DNA from: Paraktedonobacter sp035294465
Lineage (GTDB): Bacteria > Chloroflexota > Ktedonobacteria > Ktedonobacterales > Ktedonobacteraceae
Direction of reading: 5' to 3'
DNA: 64,000 nucleotides
NCBI GenBank assembly: GCA_035294465.1
Contig: DATGKW010000227.1
Coordinates: forward strand, 1-64,000
Part shown: positions 50,050 to 59,543 of the stretch, in pieces
Layout: each line of letters starts with the position of its first letter
Position numbering within the stretch: the stretch's first letter is position 1
Notes under the pieces: generated by a model
What the model was told of the DNA's origin: nothing
Seen by the model: the letters and a program-made list of their open reading frames with translations, nothing else
Database searches by the model: none
Made by a program: the position numbers and the translations under genes

Positions 50050-50853
50050 TTATTTTTGATACATGCGGCGCGTGGTGCTGCCCATGAGTTTGATTGCGCT
50101 CTTGCGTGGCATAATGCGCTGCATGAACACGTTGGCCGCGCGAAAGGTCAGGCTGGGAATGACGCTCGGCTTCTTGCCAAGAGCTGCCAGCGCTTCGGTG
50201 ACGACGACCTGGGCTGTCAGAGCGACCATAGAGCCTTTGGGGGTGCTGGCTATGTAACCGGGCGTGCTCACCGCCGGAGGGCAGCAGGCCAGGACATCAA
50301 CGCCCTGGCCGCGCAGTTCGTCCCAGAGTCCCTCGGCGAGCATCTGATTATACGCCTTGGTGGCCGAATAGTTGACTACCATTGCCGTGCCCAGGGAGCC
50401 TCCCAGCGAGGCCATGAGCAGGATGCCGCCGTGCCCCCGCTTGAGCATGAGCTGGCCTAGTTGATAGGCCAGCATCATCGGCGCGCGACAATTCACCGCA
50501 ATCTCGGCCAGGTGATCTTCCAGCGGGATCTCGAAATAAGGACCAATCTTCGAGATGGCCGCATTGTAGACCAGCAGGCCAATCTCAATATCGCCTGTAG
50601 CTTCGGCGATTACCGTGCCAATATCCTCGCCCGCCAGATCCAATGACAGCGTGCGTACCTCGATGGCGTGCCGCCTCTTTAGATGCTCCCCAACTGCCTC
50701 CAGCAGTTCTTTTCGCCGTGCGATCAGGACAAGATTGAGTCCTCTCGCCGCGAGCTGTTCGGCAAACTCGGCACCAAGTCCTTCGGAAGCTCCAGCGATG
50801 AGCGCCCAGGGTCCATAGCGCGTGCGAAACCTGTCAACTGTTGTTTCATCCAT
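50050..50853 (-). CDS. short-chain dehydrogenase/reductase
   Basis: 267 residues. Cofactor motif ALIAGASEGLGAEFAEQLA, NAA in LVYNAAISKIGP, and active-site YxxxK in VVNYSATKAYNQM with an upstream Ser (LMASLGGSLG). The C-terminal part ends in a basic stretch. AGGAGA precedes ATG 50853. It lies 16 bases after the luciferase-family remnant and was probably once its operon partner. It converges on the Gfo gene with 7 bases between stops. Confidence 0.92.
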   Translation of the reverse strand: MDETTVDRFRTRYGPWALIAGASEGLGAEFAEQLAARGLNLVLIARRKELLEAVGEHLKRRHAIEVRTLSLDLAGEDIGTVIAEATGDIEIGLLVYNAAISKIGPYFEIPLEDHLAEIAVNCRAPMMLAYQLGQLMLKRGHGGILLMASLGGSLGTAMVVNYSATKAYNQMLAEGLWDELRGQGVDVLACCPPAVSTPGYIASTPKGSMVALTAQVVVTEALAALGKKPSVIPSLTFRAANVFMQRIMPRKSAIKLMGSTTRRMYQK

Positions 50854-50869
50854 CAGAACGTCTCCTGAA

Positions 50870-51019
50870 TTATAAACGAGGCAGCACGCTCGTCGCGAAG
50901 GCGCGCAGCCTATCAATATCGTCAAGGTCAAACCACTGGAGCATGAGTTCCTGCACGCCGGCCTGCCCGTATGCCTCGATCTGCGCGAGAATCTGTTCAG
51001 ACCTTACTGCTTCTGCCTT
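50870..51019 (-). pseudogene. C-terminal remnant of a luciferase-like (LLM) oxidoreductase
   Basis: About 48 codons ending in EAYGQAGVQELMLQWFDLDD and FATSVLPRL, the typical C-terminus of F420-dependent luciferase-family enzymes. Everything upstream is replaced by the membrane-protein gene, whose 3' end overlaps this remnant in another frame. A truncated gene left by a rearrangement. Confidence 0.6.
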
Positions 51020-52019
51020 GAATTTGTTTACGCGCCGTTGTGATAATATTGTCCACCGCTTGCTGGACAACTGGATCGTTGATATCCTCATTTTGTTGTT
51101 TCAATATCGTCAAAAGGCGCTGGCGAAAGTCTTCCTCACGGAAGCGAGAAGGGTCAACGGTGTCTTTTGGCAGGTAGGGCAGGCTCAAGACACAGATCGT
51201 TACCTGTTCAAGCGTTGGCTGGGCGTCCGATGGCACATTTGCCCACGATGGATCTGGTGGGTCCCCCAGAAGTACCCAGGCAGCCGTAGAGGGTTCTTGC
51301 TTGCCCCTGATGTAGACCGTCGCTCCATTATAATGTGGAAGCCAGTACTCGGATAGCTCAACTTCCCTGCCCTTACGCGTCAGTTCATCCTCATATACTT
51401 GTCTATGTACGACAATCGTTTCAATTCTCTCATTCTTTCTCCCTGTTGCTTTCTCGACCCTGATCTCTCCTGTGTAGGTGCCTCCATCGGCACTGAGCTT
51501 CATCACATGGCTTGACTCATAGTTTTTGGCCGCTGCCTCTTTACAGAGCTTCCGGAGCGCGGGCTGGCGGATCAAGAAGCTCTCGTTATGATTGTTTATA
51601 ACATACCACAAAATAGTTTTGCCGATAAAGGAGAAATAGATGCTTTTAATATCAGACCAGTGTAGAACACAGATTACTTTCCGTTTCCGTTTGTTGAAGC
51701 AAATGAAGCCGTTGTCATAGACATAGGTACGATAGGCCAGATCAAAGAAAGCTGGAAAGAAAAAGAGTGCAGCCAGAGCCAGGAAGACGAGGCCAATAAT
51801 GACGCCGCCGAGAGGGCTGAAGTTGCCCCAATCATCTGGGGGAACTGATATTTGCAGGGCAAGGCCGATCAGGAATGAAGTCAGACTGAGAAGAAGAAAG
51901 ACGCCTGACGACACAATGGGGGGAAGGTTTGCTCCCAGATTTCTATATTCTTTCTGGAAATTTCCGAGGTCATTCTGGATTGCCAGCCGGGTTACCTCTT
52001 CTGAGATATGGGTTGTCAT
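50997..52019 (-). CDS. uncharacterised two-helix membrane protein
   Basis: 340 residues. Two membrane helices (about 38-60 and 75-100: SSGVFLLLSLTSFLIGLALQ, GGVIIGLVFLALAALFFFPA) are followed by a PH-like stretch (YRTYVYDNGFICFNKRKRKV, ICVLHWSDIKSIYFSF) and a long soluble C-terminal domain. The look is that of bacterial PH-domain membrane proteins of the DUF6585 kind, tentatively. ATG 52019 has AAGGAG 13 bases upstream. The end overlaps the luciferase remnant, so its last residues may be derived from it. Confidence 0.65.
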   Translation of the reverse strand: MTTHISEEVTRLAIQNDLGNFQKEYRNLGANLPPIVSSGVFLLLSLTSFLIGLALQISVPPDDWGNFSPLGGVIIGLVFLALAALFFFPAFFDLAYRTYVYDNGFICFNKRKRKVICVLHWSDIKSIYFSFIGKTILWYVINNHNESFLIRQPALRKLCKEAAAKNYESSHVMKLSADGGTYTGEIRVEKATGRKNERIETIVVHRQVYEDELTRKGREVELSEYWLPHYNGATVYIRGKQEPSTAAWVLLGDPPDPSWANVPSDAQPTLEQVTICVLSLPYLPKDTVDPSRFREEDFRQRLLTILKQQNEDINDPVVQQAVDNIITTARKQIQGRSSKV

Positions 52020-52372
52020 AGGAAATGTTGATCTCCTTGTAGTATGCCTATTCTCCAGGATGGAAATGGCCGTATCTTGATTGAAGATGCGCGAAGACGG
52101 CAAAAATTTATAATCGTCTATCTATCATACTATATAATGCTGTCAACCTTCTTTGAGTTCTGGATGATGAGCAGACAAGACGATGGAACGTGAAGGTCGC
52201 GCTTTTGTCCTCTCTTGCCAGCACAGCGTGGGAATGAAATCACCTCCTGGGTCACAACCGGTTGAGGTCGTTTGGATTCTCTTCCAGCTTCTCACAGGAG
52301 GTGGTTTTTGCGAGCTTTTCCCTATAATCCGGGATTGCTCAGATTTTTTCTCAATGGTGAGCTGTTTGTTTG
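52020..52372. other. gene-free stretch with a large hairpin
   Basis: No gene seen. CACCTCCTG (52241-52249) pairs with CAGGAGGTG (52295-52303), followed on the plus strand by a run of T. It could be a terminator or attenuator, but no rightward gene ends here. Confidence 0.35.
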
Positions 52373-53278
52373 CTATGCCTTATTGAGCATCACGTCGCCG
52401 CAGGCGATGGGATCGAAGCCCGTCTGGGTGGACAGGTCGGTGCCGTTGTGCAGATTGATATACCAGCCACTAGGCGGGATGGTGGTGACGTTCTGGATCA
52501 TCGTTGTTGTCGTAGATTTACCCTCGGCATCGGCCTTGACCGGCGTCAGCGAATAGACTACGGCTCCCTGGTGGACGCAACTTCCGGCGTGGATGTGTAC
52601 CATGTGCTGGCTATATGGCTGCATACCGCTGAGCGTCAACTTCACCGTCAGAGTGTGGCCGGAGAGGCTCAGGGTGGCCGTGCCGCTCACATCCTGGTTC
52701 GCCGATTGGGTTGACTCAAGCGATACCTGCACGGTCTGTGAACTCCTGAGCGAAGTATTCGAGTTAATAACGTCGCCGCAGGCAATTGCCTCAGCCTGGC
52801 TGGCCGTGGAGAGTCCTGGACCATTGTAGATGGTAAAATACCAGTTTTTGGCAGGGATGCCCTCTGCTACGACGAACTTTGAAGTCGCGCTGGCTACTCC
52901 GTATGCGTCGGCAGTCATATTCAGAGTATAGAGTGTTCTGGCGCTGTTTGTGGCATTTATATCACTGCAACTGCCCTGATTGATATGCACAGGGTGAACG
53001 CTGTTGGGAGCCAGACCGGTGACTTTCGACTGGATTGTTAGCATGTGAGTAGTCTGGTCCCAGGTGAGAGTCGCTGTGCCGACCGGCTGATGCTGCAAGG
53101 TAGCGGTGGCAGAGGTGCCGCCCGTAGGCGTGGATGTGGGCGTGGAACTGCCTGAAAGGCTACTACTCACAGTTGCCGAAGTGCTGTTCCCTCCTCCACA
53201 AGCGGTAAAGAGAAGCGCCAGCGCAATTAGCGCAAAAAAAGCGGAAAGTTTTTTCTTAGCAAAATATCGGTTAAACAT
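52373..53278 (-). CDS. lipoprotein with two CHRD-like repeats
   Basis: 301 residues. Lipoprotein signal with lipobox LFTAC (Cys near 27), then a Ser/Thr/Gly linker and two similar beta domains, each with a His-containing strand: HPVHINQGSCSDI and HMVHIHAGSCVHQG, and paired endings GDVINSN / GDVMLNKA. The pattern recalls CHRD domains or the metal-binding face of Cu/Zn superoxide dismutase; a copper role is a guess. GAAGGA precedes ATG 53278. Confidence 0.75.
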   Translation of the reverse strand: MFNRYFAKKKLSAFFALIALALLFTACGGGNSTSATVSSSLSGSSTPTSTPTGGTSATATLQHQPVGTATLTWDQTTHMLTIQSKVTGLAPNSVHPVHINQGSCSDINATNSARTLYTLNMTADAYGVASATSKFVVAEGIPAKNWYFTIYNGPGLSTASQAEAIACGDVINSNTSLRSSQTVQVSLESTQSANQDVSGTATLSLSGHTLTVKLTLSGMQPYSQHMVHIHAGSCVHQGAVVYSLTPVKADAEGKSTTTTMIQNVTTIPPSGWYINLHNGTDLSTQTGFDPIACGDVMLNKA

Positions 53279-53736
53279 AGGAATTCCTTCTTCCATCACT
53301 TCATCGGCGCATAACCGCGCCGCCTCCTGGCTTCTTTTTTCCGGCGTGTACACTCACGCATTGTTTCGCGAGGCCACGCCTGCAAATTACTCTTATCTTC
53401 TAGTATACCCCTGACAAGAATTGTGAAATAGAAATATACAAAATAATCTTTTCTCGCTAAATACTTAAAGCATGAGCATGTGGATACTCGCGAATGACTG
53501 TGTGGAAAAATCGTGTCCATTCTGAGTAATTCGCCAGATTTCTTGAGCATATCTTGAGATCTTCAAGCAGTTTCCTGTGCCTTTCTTGAGAATGTATTTG
53601 TTACACTAAGGTACAGGCTTTGGACCCGGAGGATACTTTTGAGAAAGCCGGTGAGAGAGAAGAACAAAGTCAAAGCCCTGCGAGCTTCGCAACGAGTACT
53701 CACAATGGCGAGTTAAAGAAAAAAGGGAAATGTTCC
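53279..53736. other. divergent intergenic region
   Basis: Separates the lipoprotein and permease genes. A -10-like TATACT on minus (complement of 53402-53407) and TACACT on plus (near 53602) are seen without clear -35 boxes. TTTCTTGAG recurs, and CTTGAgatctTCAAG near 53554 is a small palindrome. A TTG at 53620 would extend the permease by 39 residues. Confidence 0.35.
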
Positions 53737-55842
53737 ATGGAGCAGAGTGAACCCCAGGTTCAAATGCCAGAGGATCAAGACAAAACCAGCCATGACGCCG
53801 GGGAGCCTGCAGAGGTTGTAGACGACCCGGCTTTATTGAGACGCCGGGAAGTGCTGCTGGGCAAATATCCTGGTCAGGAACGTATCCGCATCGTGCGCCC
53901 CAGCCGTGTTTCCTTGCAGCGTGTCGATACCGGTTTGCTCAAAGCTACCGAAGCCAGTATGGCCCCGGCCAGTGGTTTTGGCCGCGTCATGTATCGGGCC
54001 AAGCGCTTTTTGATCGGCAGTCCCCTGGCAAACGAGCAGGCAGTACACGAACGCCTGACGAAATTCAAAGCCCTGGCAGTGCTCTCGTCAGATGCCATCT
54101 CGTCCGTGGCCTACGCAACCGAAGCCTGTATGGGCATTCTGATCCTTGCTGGCTCTGCGGCCCTGGGCACGCTGATTCCTATTACCATCGCAATTATCGC
54201 ACTGCTTGCTATTGTCGCGCTCTCTTACAGCCAGACCATTCCTGCTTATCCTAATGGCGGTGGCTCGTATATCGTCGCTAAAGATAATCTGGGCACCCTG
54301 GCGGGACTGGTCGCCGCAGCTGCTCTCTTGATCGATTACGTTCTGACCGTCTCAGTCAGCGTCACTTCAGGGGTGCAAAACCTGGCTGTGATTTTCCAGG
54401 GCCTGAATCCGTATATCGTCGAGGTCGATATTCTGGTGATCCTCATCATTACCATTGTGAATCTGCGCGGTATTCGTGAATCCGGCTCGGTCTTCGCTAT
54501 CCCTACCTACTTCTTTATTGTTAGTGCCTTCCTCATGATTATTGTCGGGCTTTTCAGGGGCTACGCCGACCACGCGGCTTTCGGGCATTTTCCACCGGTA
54601 AAAGGGGTCGAGACGCTGGGGCTTTTCTTGATCCTGCGCGCTTTTGCCTCCGGCTGTTCGGCGATGACCGGGACGGAGGCTATCTCGAATGGCGTGCCCG
54701 CTTTTAAAAAGCCAGAGCCGCGCAATGCCAGAATAACCCTGATTGCTATGGCGACCATTCTGGCCCTGCTCTTCGCGGGCATTACGCTGCTAACCATGAC
54801 CTTCGGCATTATTCCTCAGAATGGCACTACGGTTATTGGGCAGATCGCGGCCAGAGCGTTCGGCAATAGCCCGCTGGCCTTCATGTACCCGGTTTTCCAG
54901 ATCTCCATTCTGCTGATCCTGACCCTGGCAGCCAATACCAGTTACGCGGATTTTCCGCGCCTGGCCTCGCTGCTGGCGCGCGATCACTTTCTGCCGCACC
55001 AGTTCGCTTTCCGGGGGGATCGGCTGGCCTTCTCGATTGGCATCATTTTCCTCGCTATCCTGGCCGGCCTGCTGGAGGTGACTTTTAATGGCAACACAGA
55101 TCATCTCATCGACCTGTATGCCGTGGGGGTATTTATCTCCTTTACCCTTTCGCAAACCGGTATGGTGTGGCACTGGTGGCGTCTGCGTGGCCCGCACTGG
55201 CGGAGAAGTATCGTTATCAACGGTCTGGGGGCGGTGACGACTCTGACCGTCGCTGCGATTATCACTATCTCCAAGTTTGCTCTGGGCGCCTGGGTTGTGG
55301 TCGTCTTGATTCCCCTGCTGGTGCTGATGTTCATCGGCATCCATCGCCACTACACAAAGGTAGAACGCGAGCGTACTACCACTATTCCGCCCAGGCCAGC
55401 AGAGATTCGGCACCTGTTTATTGTGCCAATCGCGGCGCTTGATGCCGTCTCTGTGCAGAGCCTATCCTACGCACGCTCAATCACCAGAAACGTGACTGCG
55501 GTTCATGTCGCGATTGACGAAGAGGATGCTCGCAGGCTGCGCAAGACCTGGAGGGAGTGGATCGAGCAGATTGGGCCAGAGGAGAAGCTGGAACTAGTGA
55601 TCATTGAATCGCCCTATCGCTCGCTGAATGGGCCGCTGCTGGCCTATATCGATACCGTCCATGAACTCTACCCTGATGTGACCCTGACCGTCCTGCTGCC
55701 GGAGTTTGTGGTGAACCACTGGTGGGAGCACATTCTGCACAACCAGACCGCTCTCCGCCTTAAGGCCGCGCTGCTCTTCCGCCCCGGCATTGTCGTAACA
55801 AATATGCCACAACATCTGGTCGAGCGTACCCAATCTTCTTAA
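53737..55842 (+). CDS. APC-superfamily amino acid permease
   Basis: 701 residues. About 12 membrane helices starting with LAVLSSDAISSVAYATEACM and TIPAYPNGGGSYIVAKDNLG, both typical of the APC family, and GCSAMTGTEAISNGVPAFKK in the middle. A cytosolic C-terminal domain of about 150 residues (HLFIVPIAALDAVSVQSLSY ... VTLTVLLPEFVVNHWW) resembles a USP-like fold. Amino acid or potassium/cation import is possible. ATG 53737 follows AAGGGAAA; the longer TTG start has no site. It overlaps the convergent exchanger by 4 bases at the stops. Confidence 0.88.
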   Translation: MEQSEPQVQMPEDQDKTSHDAGEPAEVVDDPALLRRREVLLGKYPGQERIRIVRPSRVSLQRVDTGLLKATEASMAPASGFGRVMYRAKRFLIGSPLANEQAVHERLTKFKALAVLSSDAISSVAYATEACMGILILAGSAALGTLIPITIAIIALLAIVALSYSQTIPAYPNGGGSYIVAKDNLGTLAGLVAAAALLIDYVLTVSVSVTSGVQNLAVIFQGLNPYIVEVDILVILIITIVNLRGIRESGSVFAIPTYFFIVSAFLMIIVGLFRGYADHAAFGHFPPVKGVETLGLFLILRAFASGCSAMTGTEAISNGVPAFKKPEPRNARITLIAMATILALLFAGITLLTMTFGIIPQNGTTVIGQIAARAFGNSPLAFMYPVFQISILLILTLAANTSYADFPRLASLLARDHFLPHQFAFRGDRLAFSIGIIFLAILAGLLEVTFNGNTDHLIDLYAVGVFISFTLSQTGMVWHWWRLRGPHWRRSIVINGLGAVTTLTVAAIITISKFALGAWVVVVLIPLLVLMFIGIHRHYTKVERERTTTIPPRPAEIRHLFIVPIAALDAVSVQSLSYARSITRNVTAVHVAIDEEDARRLRKTWREWIEQIGPEEKLELVIIESPYRSLNGPLLAYIDTVHELYPDVTLTVLLPEFVVNHWWEHILHNQTALRLKAALLFRPGIVVTNMPQHLVERTQSS

Positions 55843-56843
55843 AGAGTGGGCCAGCGTATGTGAGCCGTGACAAACGCCAGATACAAAATGATCATCCCGG
55901 CGCCTCCTATCCGCGTCATTCCTCTGGATGGGAGCAGCAGCAGGAGTCCGATTATCGTCATGCCAAGCAACCACCCAAGTTCGAGGAAGACACCACTTGC
56001 CGCACTTCTGGTGCCGAAGACGATGGCGGGAAGTGCCAATCCGACGATGAGATTAAGCGTATTGCTGTTGACTGTTGCGCTTACGACGGCCGCTCCTCGT
56101 CCTCGATATGCCAGATGAAGAGCGGTGTAGGCATTCGGAATGCTCGTAAGCGAGGCCAGGATGACTCCGCCGACGAGTGCCTGGGGCAGATGCCACTCCG
56201 TGGCTAGCGTTAACGCTGCCTGCACCAATCCTATACTGGCGATGACAATCACGAGGATAGCGCAAGGAGCAAGCCAGATAAAGAGTCGCGACATTCCTGT
56301 CTGCTGGCGCTCCTGTTCTTCTTCGTGAATCTGGCCAGCAGCTTTTGCAAGCAGGTGTGCGAGGCCATCCGGCAATGGCAGGTGGTCAACGTGGCGCGGG
56401 CGGAGACTCACCAGGATTGCATAGGGAATGAACAGCACAGCGAGCAGTACGCCGGCCAGGATAGGGGTGAGAAGGCCGAGAAGCAGAGAGGCAACAACGA
56501 GGAGGGTGAGCAATGCTACTGTGCCATCAAGCATTAACCCCTGGCGCCGCATGCGTATCTGCCCGGTAAGGGCCGCCGAGAGGCCCAGAAGCATCGCGAG
56601 ATTGAAGAGGTTAGAGCCAAGCACGACTCCGCGTCCTAAATCGGCTGCACCTGCAAAGAGAGCAGCAATCGCGGCAGCGATTTCTGGCGCATCGGCTCCT
56701 AAAGCTGTCAGCAGTCCTAAGAGACCATCAGTCCACTTGAGCGTGGCTCCAAGAACGCTGAGTCCGCGTACCAGCACCTCGCTGGAGATGAGCGTTGCGG
56801 AGAGACAAATCAGAAAGACCAGTATGGCAATGCCAGTAGACAT
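55839..56843 (-). CDS. CaCA-family sodium/calcium exchanger-like protein
   Basis: 334 residues, about 10 membrane helices. Two alpha-repeats are visible: GADAPEIAAAIAALFAGAAD then GSNLFNLA, and SLTSIPNAYTALHLAYRGRG then NSNTLN. These hold the ion-binding acidic/Asn residues, although the second repeat has SIPN in place of the usual GTS(I/L)PE acidic residue. GGAGGAAAGA precedes the ATG. The kdp terminator lies just upstream, so it has its own transcription. Confidence 0.85.
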   Translation of the reverse strand: MSTGIAILVFLICLSATLISSEVLVRGLSVLGATLKWTDGLLGLLTALGADAPEIAAAIAALFAGAADLGRGVVLGSNLFNLAMLLGLSAALTGQIRMRRQGLMLDGTVALLTLLVVASLLLGLLTPILAGVLLAVLFIPYAILVSLRPRHVDHLPLPDGLAHLLAKAAGQIHEEEQERQQTGMSRLFIWLAPCAILVIVIASIGLVQAALTLATEWHLPQALVGGVILASLTSIPNAYTALHLAYRGRGAAVVSATVNSNTLNLIVGLALPAIVFGTRSAASGVFLELGWLLGMTIIGLLLLLPSRGMTRIGGAGMIILYLAFVTAHIRWPTL

Positions 56844-56912
56844 TCTTTCCTCCTCAGTTTCCGATCGGCCCCGGCAGCGAGCTTCGCCTTATTTGCTCCA
56901 GAAAAGAAGGAG

Positions 56913-56948
56913 AAAAAAAGCCGGGACCTGCCGACCAGGCTTCCCGGC
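56913..56948 (-). terminator. intrinsic terminator of the kdp operon
   Basis: GCCGGGA (56920-56926) pairs with TCCCGGC (56942-56948), with inner CCTG/CAGG pairing; on the minus strand it ends in seven T. It lies about 95 bases after the kdpE stop. Confidence 0.85.
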
Positions 56949-57042
56949 GCACCAGAAGTAGTTCTTTATTTGCCAGTTTATCATATTAATACATGCGGCA
57001 ACAAGAGGAGTGAAGAAATCTCCTGATTTCCAGGCTTCTTCA

Positions 57043-57741
57043 TTACTCCTCGGTGCTGAAACGATATCCGACACCGGAGATAGTGAGAATAAAGCGGGGA
57101 TGCGCGGGATCAGGTTCGATTTTGCGGCGCAATTGGCCGACATAGACATGGAGATAGTGGGCGTCTGCCCCATAACCAGCTCCCCAGACCTGCGAAAGGA
57201 GCATCTGGCGGGTCATAATCTTGCCAGCGTTGTTGATCAGCGCCTTGAGTAAATCATATTCGGTTGGCGTAAGCTTCACTTCCGCGCCATTGACCGTGAC
57301 CACCCGCTGAGCAAAATCGACTTGCAGGGGGCCGGCCGTGAAGATGGGTTCGGCACCGGTCTGGGCCTGGGCGCTGTGGCGCAGGGCCACACGAATACGC
57401 GCCAGCACCTCATCCATGCCAAAGGGTTTGGAGACGTAGTCATCGGCCCCCAGATCGAGCGCCAGCACCTTATCGCGCTCCGTGTCCTTCACCGAAAGCA
57501 CAATGATAGGGAGGTTTGAGGCTGAGCGTACTTTCTTACAGACCTCCAGGCCGCTCATACCCGGCAGGCCGAGGTCAAGCAACATCAAGTCGGGACGATG
57601 GCTGGTAATCTCTTCCATCGCCTGTTCACCGCTCTCTGCTGTAAACACATCGTAGCCATGTGCAGAGAGGTTACGCTGGAGGGCGCGCAGAATCTCTCTT
57701 TCATCATCGACTACCAGAATGCGTGCGCCACTTTTACTCAT
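57043..57741 (-). CDS. kdpE: KdpE response regulator
   Basis: 232 residues. Receiver with Asp12-Asp13, phospho-acceptor Asp56 (LMLLDLGLPGMSGLE), IIVLSVK and VSKPFGMDEVL; winged-helix DNA-binding domain with LTPTEYDLLKALINNAGK, YLHVYVGQLRRKIE and ISGVGYRF. KdpE activates potassium-pump transcription when phosphorylated by KdpD. Its ATG overlaps the stop of the kinase gene by 4 bases. Last gene before the terminator. Confidence 0.95.
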   Translation of the reverse strand: MSKSGARILVVDDEREILRALQRNLSAHGYDVFTAESGEQAMEEITSHRPDLMLLDLGLPGMSGLEVCKKVRSASNLPIIVLSVKDTERDKVLALDLGADDYVSKPFGMDEVLARIRVALRHSAQAQTGAEPIFTAGPLQVDFAQRVVTVNGAEVKLTPTEYDLLKALINNAGKIMTRQMLLSQVWGAGYGADAHYLHVYVGQLRRKIEPDPAHPRFILTISGVGYRFSTEE

Positions 57742-59438
57742 ATTCGTGCCTCCTCTATTTGTGCCTCTACTCTCTCTGCCCGGTGCAGCGGTAACGTGAA
57801 ACTAAAGACCGCGCCGCCACCCCGGCGGTTTTCGGCCCAGATGCGCCCGCCGTGCGCCTCGATCAATCCACGGCACACGGCCAGGCCGATGCCTGTGCCG
57901 CCCATCTTATGGGCCGGACCCGTCACGCGATAGAACTTGTCAAAGATTCGTTCGAGATCGCCGGCCGGAATGCCGGGTCCGTGGTCGGCCACCGAAACAG
58001 TTAGCTCGGTCGTGTTGGTCATAACAGCGATTTCGATGGGCGAGCCGGCCGGCGTGTAGCGCAGAGCATTCTCAAGCAAATTCGTTAACACCTGATCAAT
58101 CATCAGATAATCCAGCTCGACCGGAGGCAAATCGGCAGGCAGATCGATTTTTACCTCGCGCCTTTGCAGAAGAGGCTTCATGCGTCCAAGTACATCGTGC
58201 AAAATCTCATCGATTGGATACCATTCTTTTTCGGGCTTGAGCGCCCCGCCTTCGATGCGCGATATATCCAGCAGATTCTCAACCAGGCGATTTAATCGAT
58301 CAGCCTCATGCTCGATGGCCAGAGAAAAACTGTGCCGTTCCTCTTCGCTCCACTGAATATCGTTTTGCAGAAGGCTGCTGGCCGCGGCTTTGATCGATGT
58401 GAGCGGCGTACGCAGGTCGTGTGAGACCGAGGAGATCAAGGCTGCACGCAGGGCGTCTGTGCGCTGGAGCACCTCGACTTGCAGGCTCTCGCGGCGCAGG
58501 CGCGCGTGCTCAACCATCGAAGTTGCCTGATCGAGAAACGCCCAGAAAAAACGCGAGCTGGGATCGGAATGATTTGCCTCGCTCCCCAGGCGCTTGCTTT
58601 GGGTGAAGAGGCGCGGGTCCTCCTCTATTGATAAACAGAGCACGCCGATGACCTTCTGCCCGGTTTTCAGCGGGAAGAAGCTGAGATAACGACGGGAGGA
58701 TTGAGGCATGGTCGAGCTACGTATCACGACCCGCGAAGCATAATGGCTGGCCTTATCGTGAGCGCGGGCGAAATCGTAAAGCTCGACCGTCTGTCCCTCG
58801 CGCATCACCCAGGCTGCCGTGCTTAGCTCGTCTGTGGTCAGGCGCAAGGAGGCGAGGGGCTTTTGCGCACTGGCGCGCAGGACAGGTTTGCCCCCTTCAT
58901 CGGGGAGAAGAAGCATACAATTGCGCACGCCGCGCGAGGCAAATACCTCAACCACTGTGCGGGCCAGAACTTCCAGCTGGTGATCCAGATCTTCCTCGTT
59001 ATTGGTGTCGCGCAGCAGCTCGTAGAGAATACGCGTCTCACGTTCGCGTTCACGTGCCTGCTCCGCGCGCTGGCGGAGGGCGGCAGCTAGCTGGCCGGTG
59101 ATAATTGCTGTGCAGAGGAAGATGCCCAGGGCCAGCCACTCTTCCGGGTACCTGATTGTGAAGGTATAGAGCGGCTGAACCAGGAAAAAGTCAAAGGACA
59201 GGAAAGCTACCACCGAGGAGAGAACAGCGGGATACAGCCCGCGTGTGCTGGCCAGGGTCAGAACTACCACCAGGTAAACAAGCGAGATATTGGGGATGCG
59301 CGGATAAAGATGCAGACCGTAGAGAATCATTGTCACCGCGAGGGTTCCCAGCAGCGCCGTAAGCGTATCCCAGAGAAAGTTCCTCCACGAAACTCTCTGC
59401 TTCAGGACGGATAATAAGATGTGTTTGAGCTGATACAT
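57738..59438 (-). CDS. kdpD: KdpD C-terminal half: membrane sensor kinase
   Basis: 566 residues. Begins with the four-helix DUF4118 membrane domain (WDTLTALLGTLAVTMILYGL, ISLVYLVVVLTLASTRGLYP), then a GAF-like domain, HisKA with His340 in SVSHDLRTPLTSIKA, and HATPase with NLLENALRYTP, ADHGPGIPAGDLE and GTGIGLAVCRGLIEAHGG. This is the C-terminal two thirds of KdpD; the N-terminal sensor part is a separate upstream gene with 105 bases between. It phosphorylates KdpE. Confidence 0.93.
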   Translation of the reverse strand: MYQLKHILLSVLKQRVSWRNFLWDTLTALLGTLAVTMILYGLHLYPRIPNISLVYLVVVLTLASTRGLYPAVLSSVVAFLSFDFFLVQPLYTFTIRYPEEWLALGIFLCTAIITGQLAAALRQRAEQARERERETRILYELLRDTNNEEDLDHQLEVLARTVVEVFASRGVRNCMLLLPDEGGKPVLRASAQKPLASLRLTTDELSTAAWVMREGQTVELYDFARAHDKASHYASRVVIRSSTMPQSSRRYLSFFPLKTGQKVIGVLCLSIEEDPRLFTQSKRLGSEANHSDPSSRFFWAFLDQATSMVEHARLRRESLQVEVLQRTDALRAALISSVSHDLRTPLTSIKAAASSLLQNDIQWSEEERHSFSLAIEHEADRLNRLVENLLDISRIEGGALKPEKEWYPIDEILHDVLGRMKPLLQRREVKIDLPADLPPVELDYLMIDQVLTNLLENALRYTPAGSPIEIAVMTNTTELTVSVADHGPGIPAGDLERIFDKFYRVTGPAHKMGGTGIGLAVCRGLIEAHGGRIWAENRRGGGAVFSFTLPLHRAERVEAQIEEARI

Positions 59439-59543
59439 AGTGTGTGCTCACCGGAAAAAAGCTCTCTCCTGCTTGTACCATATGCTATTCCAGGCAGAGA
59501 GTCAAGGGGAGCTTACAAGCCAAGGCCTGGCAGGGATGATACC

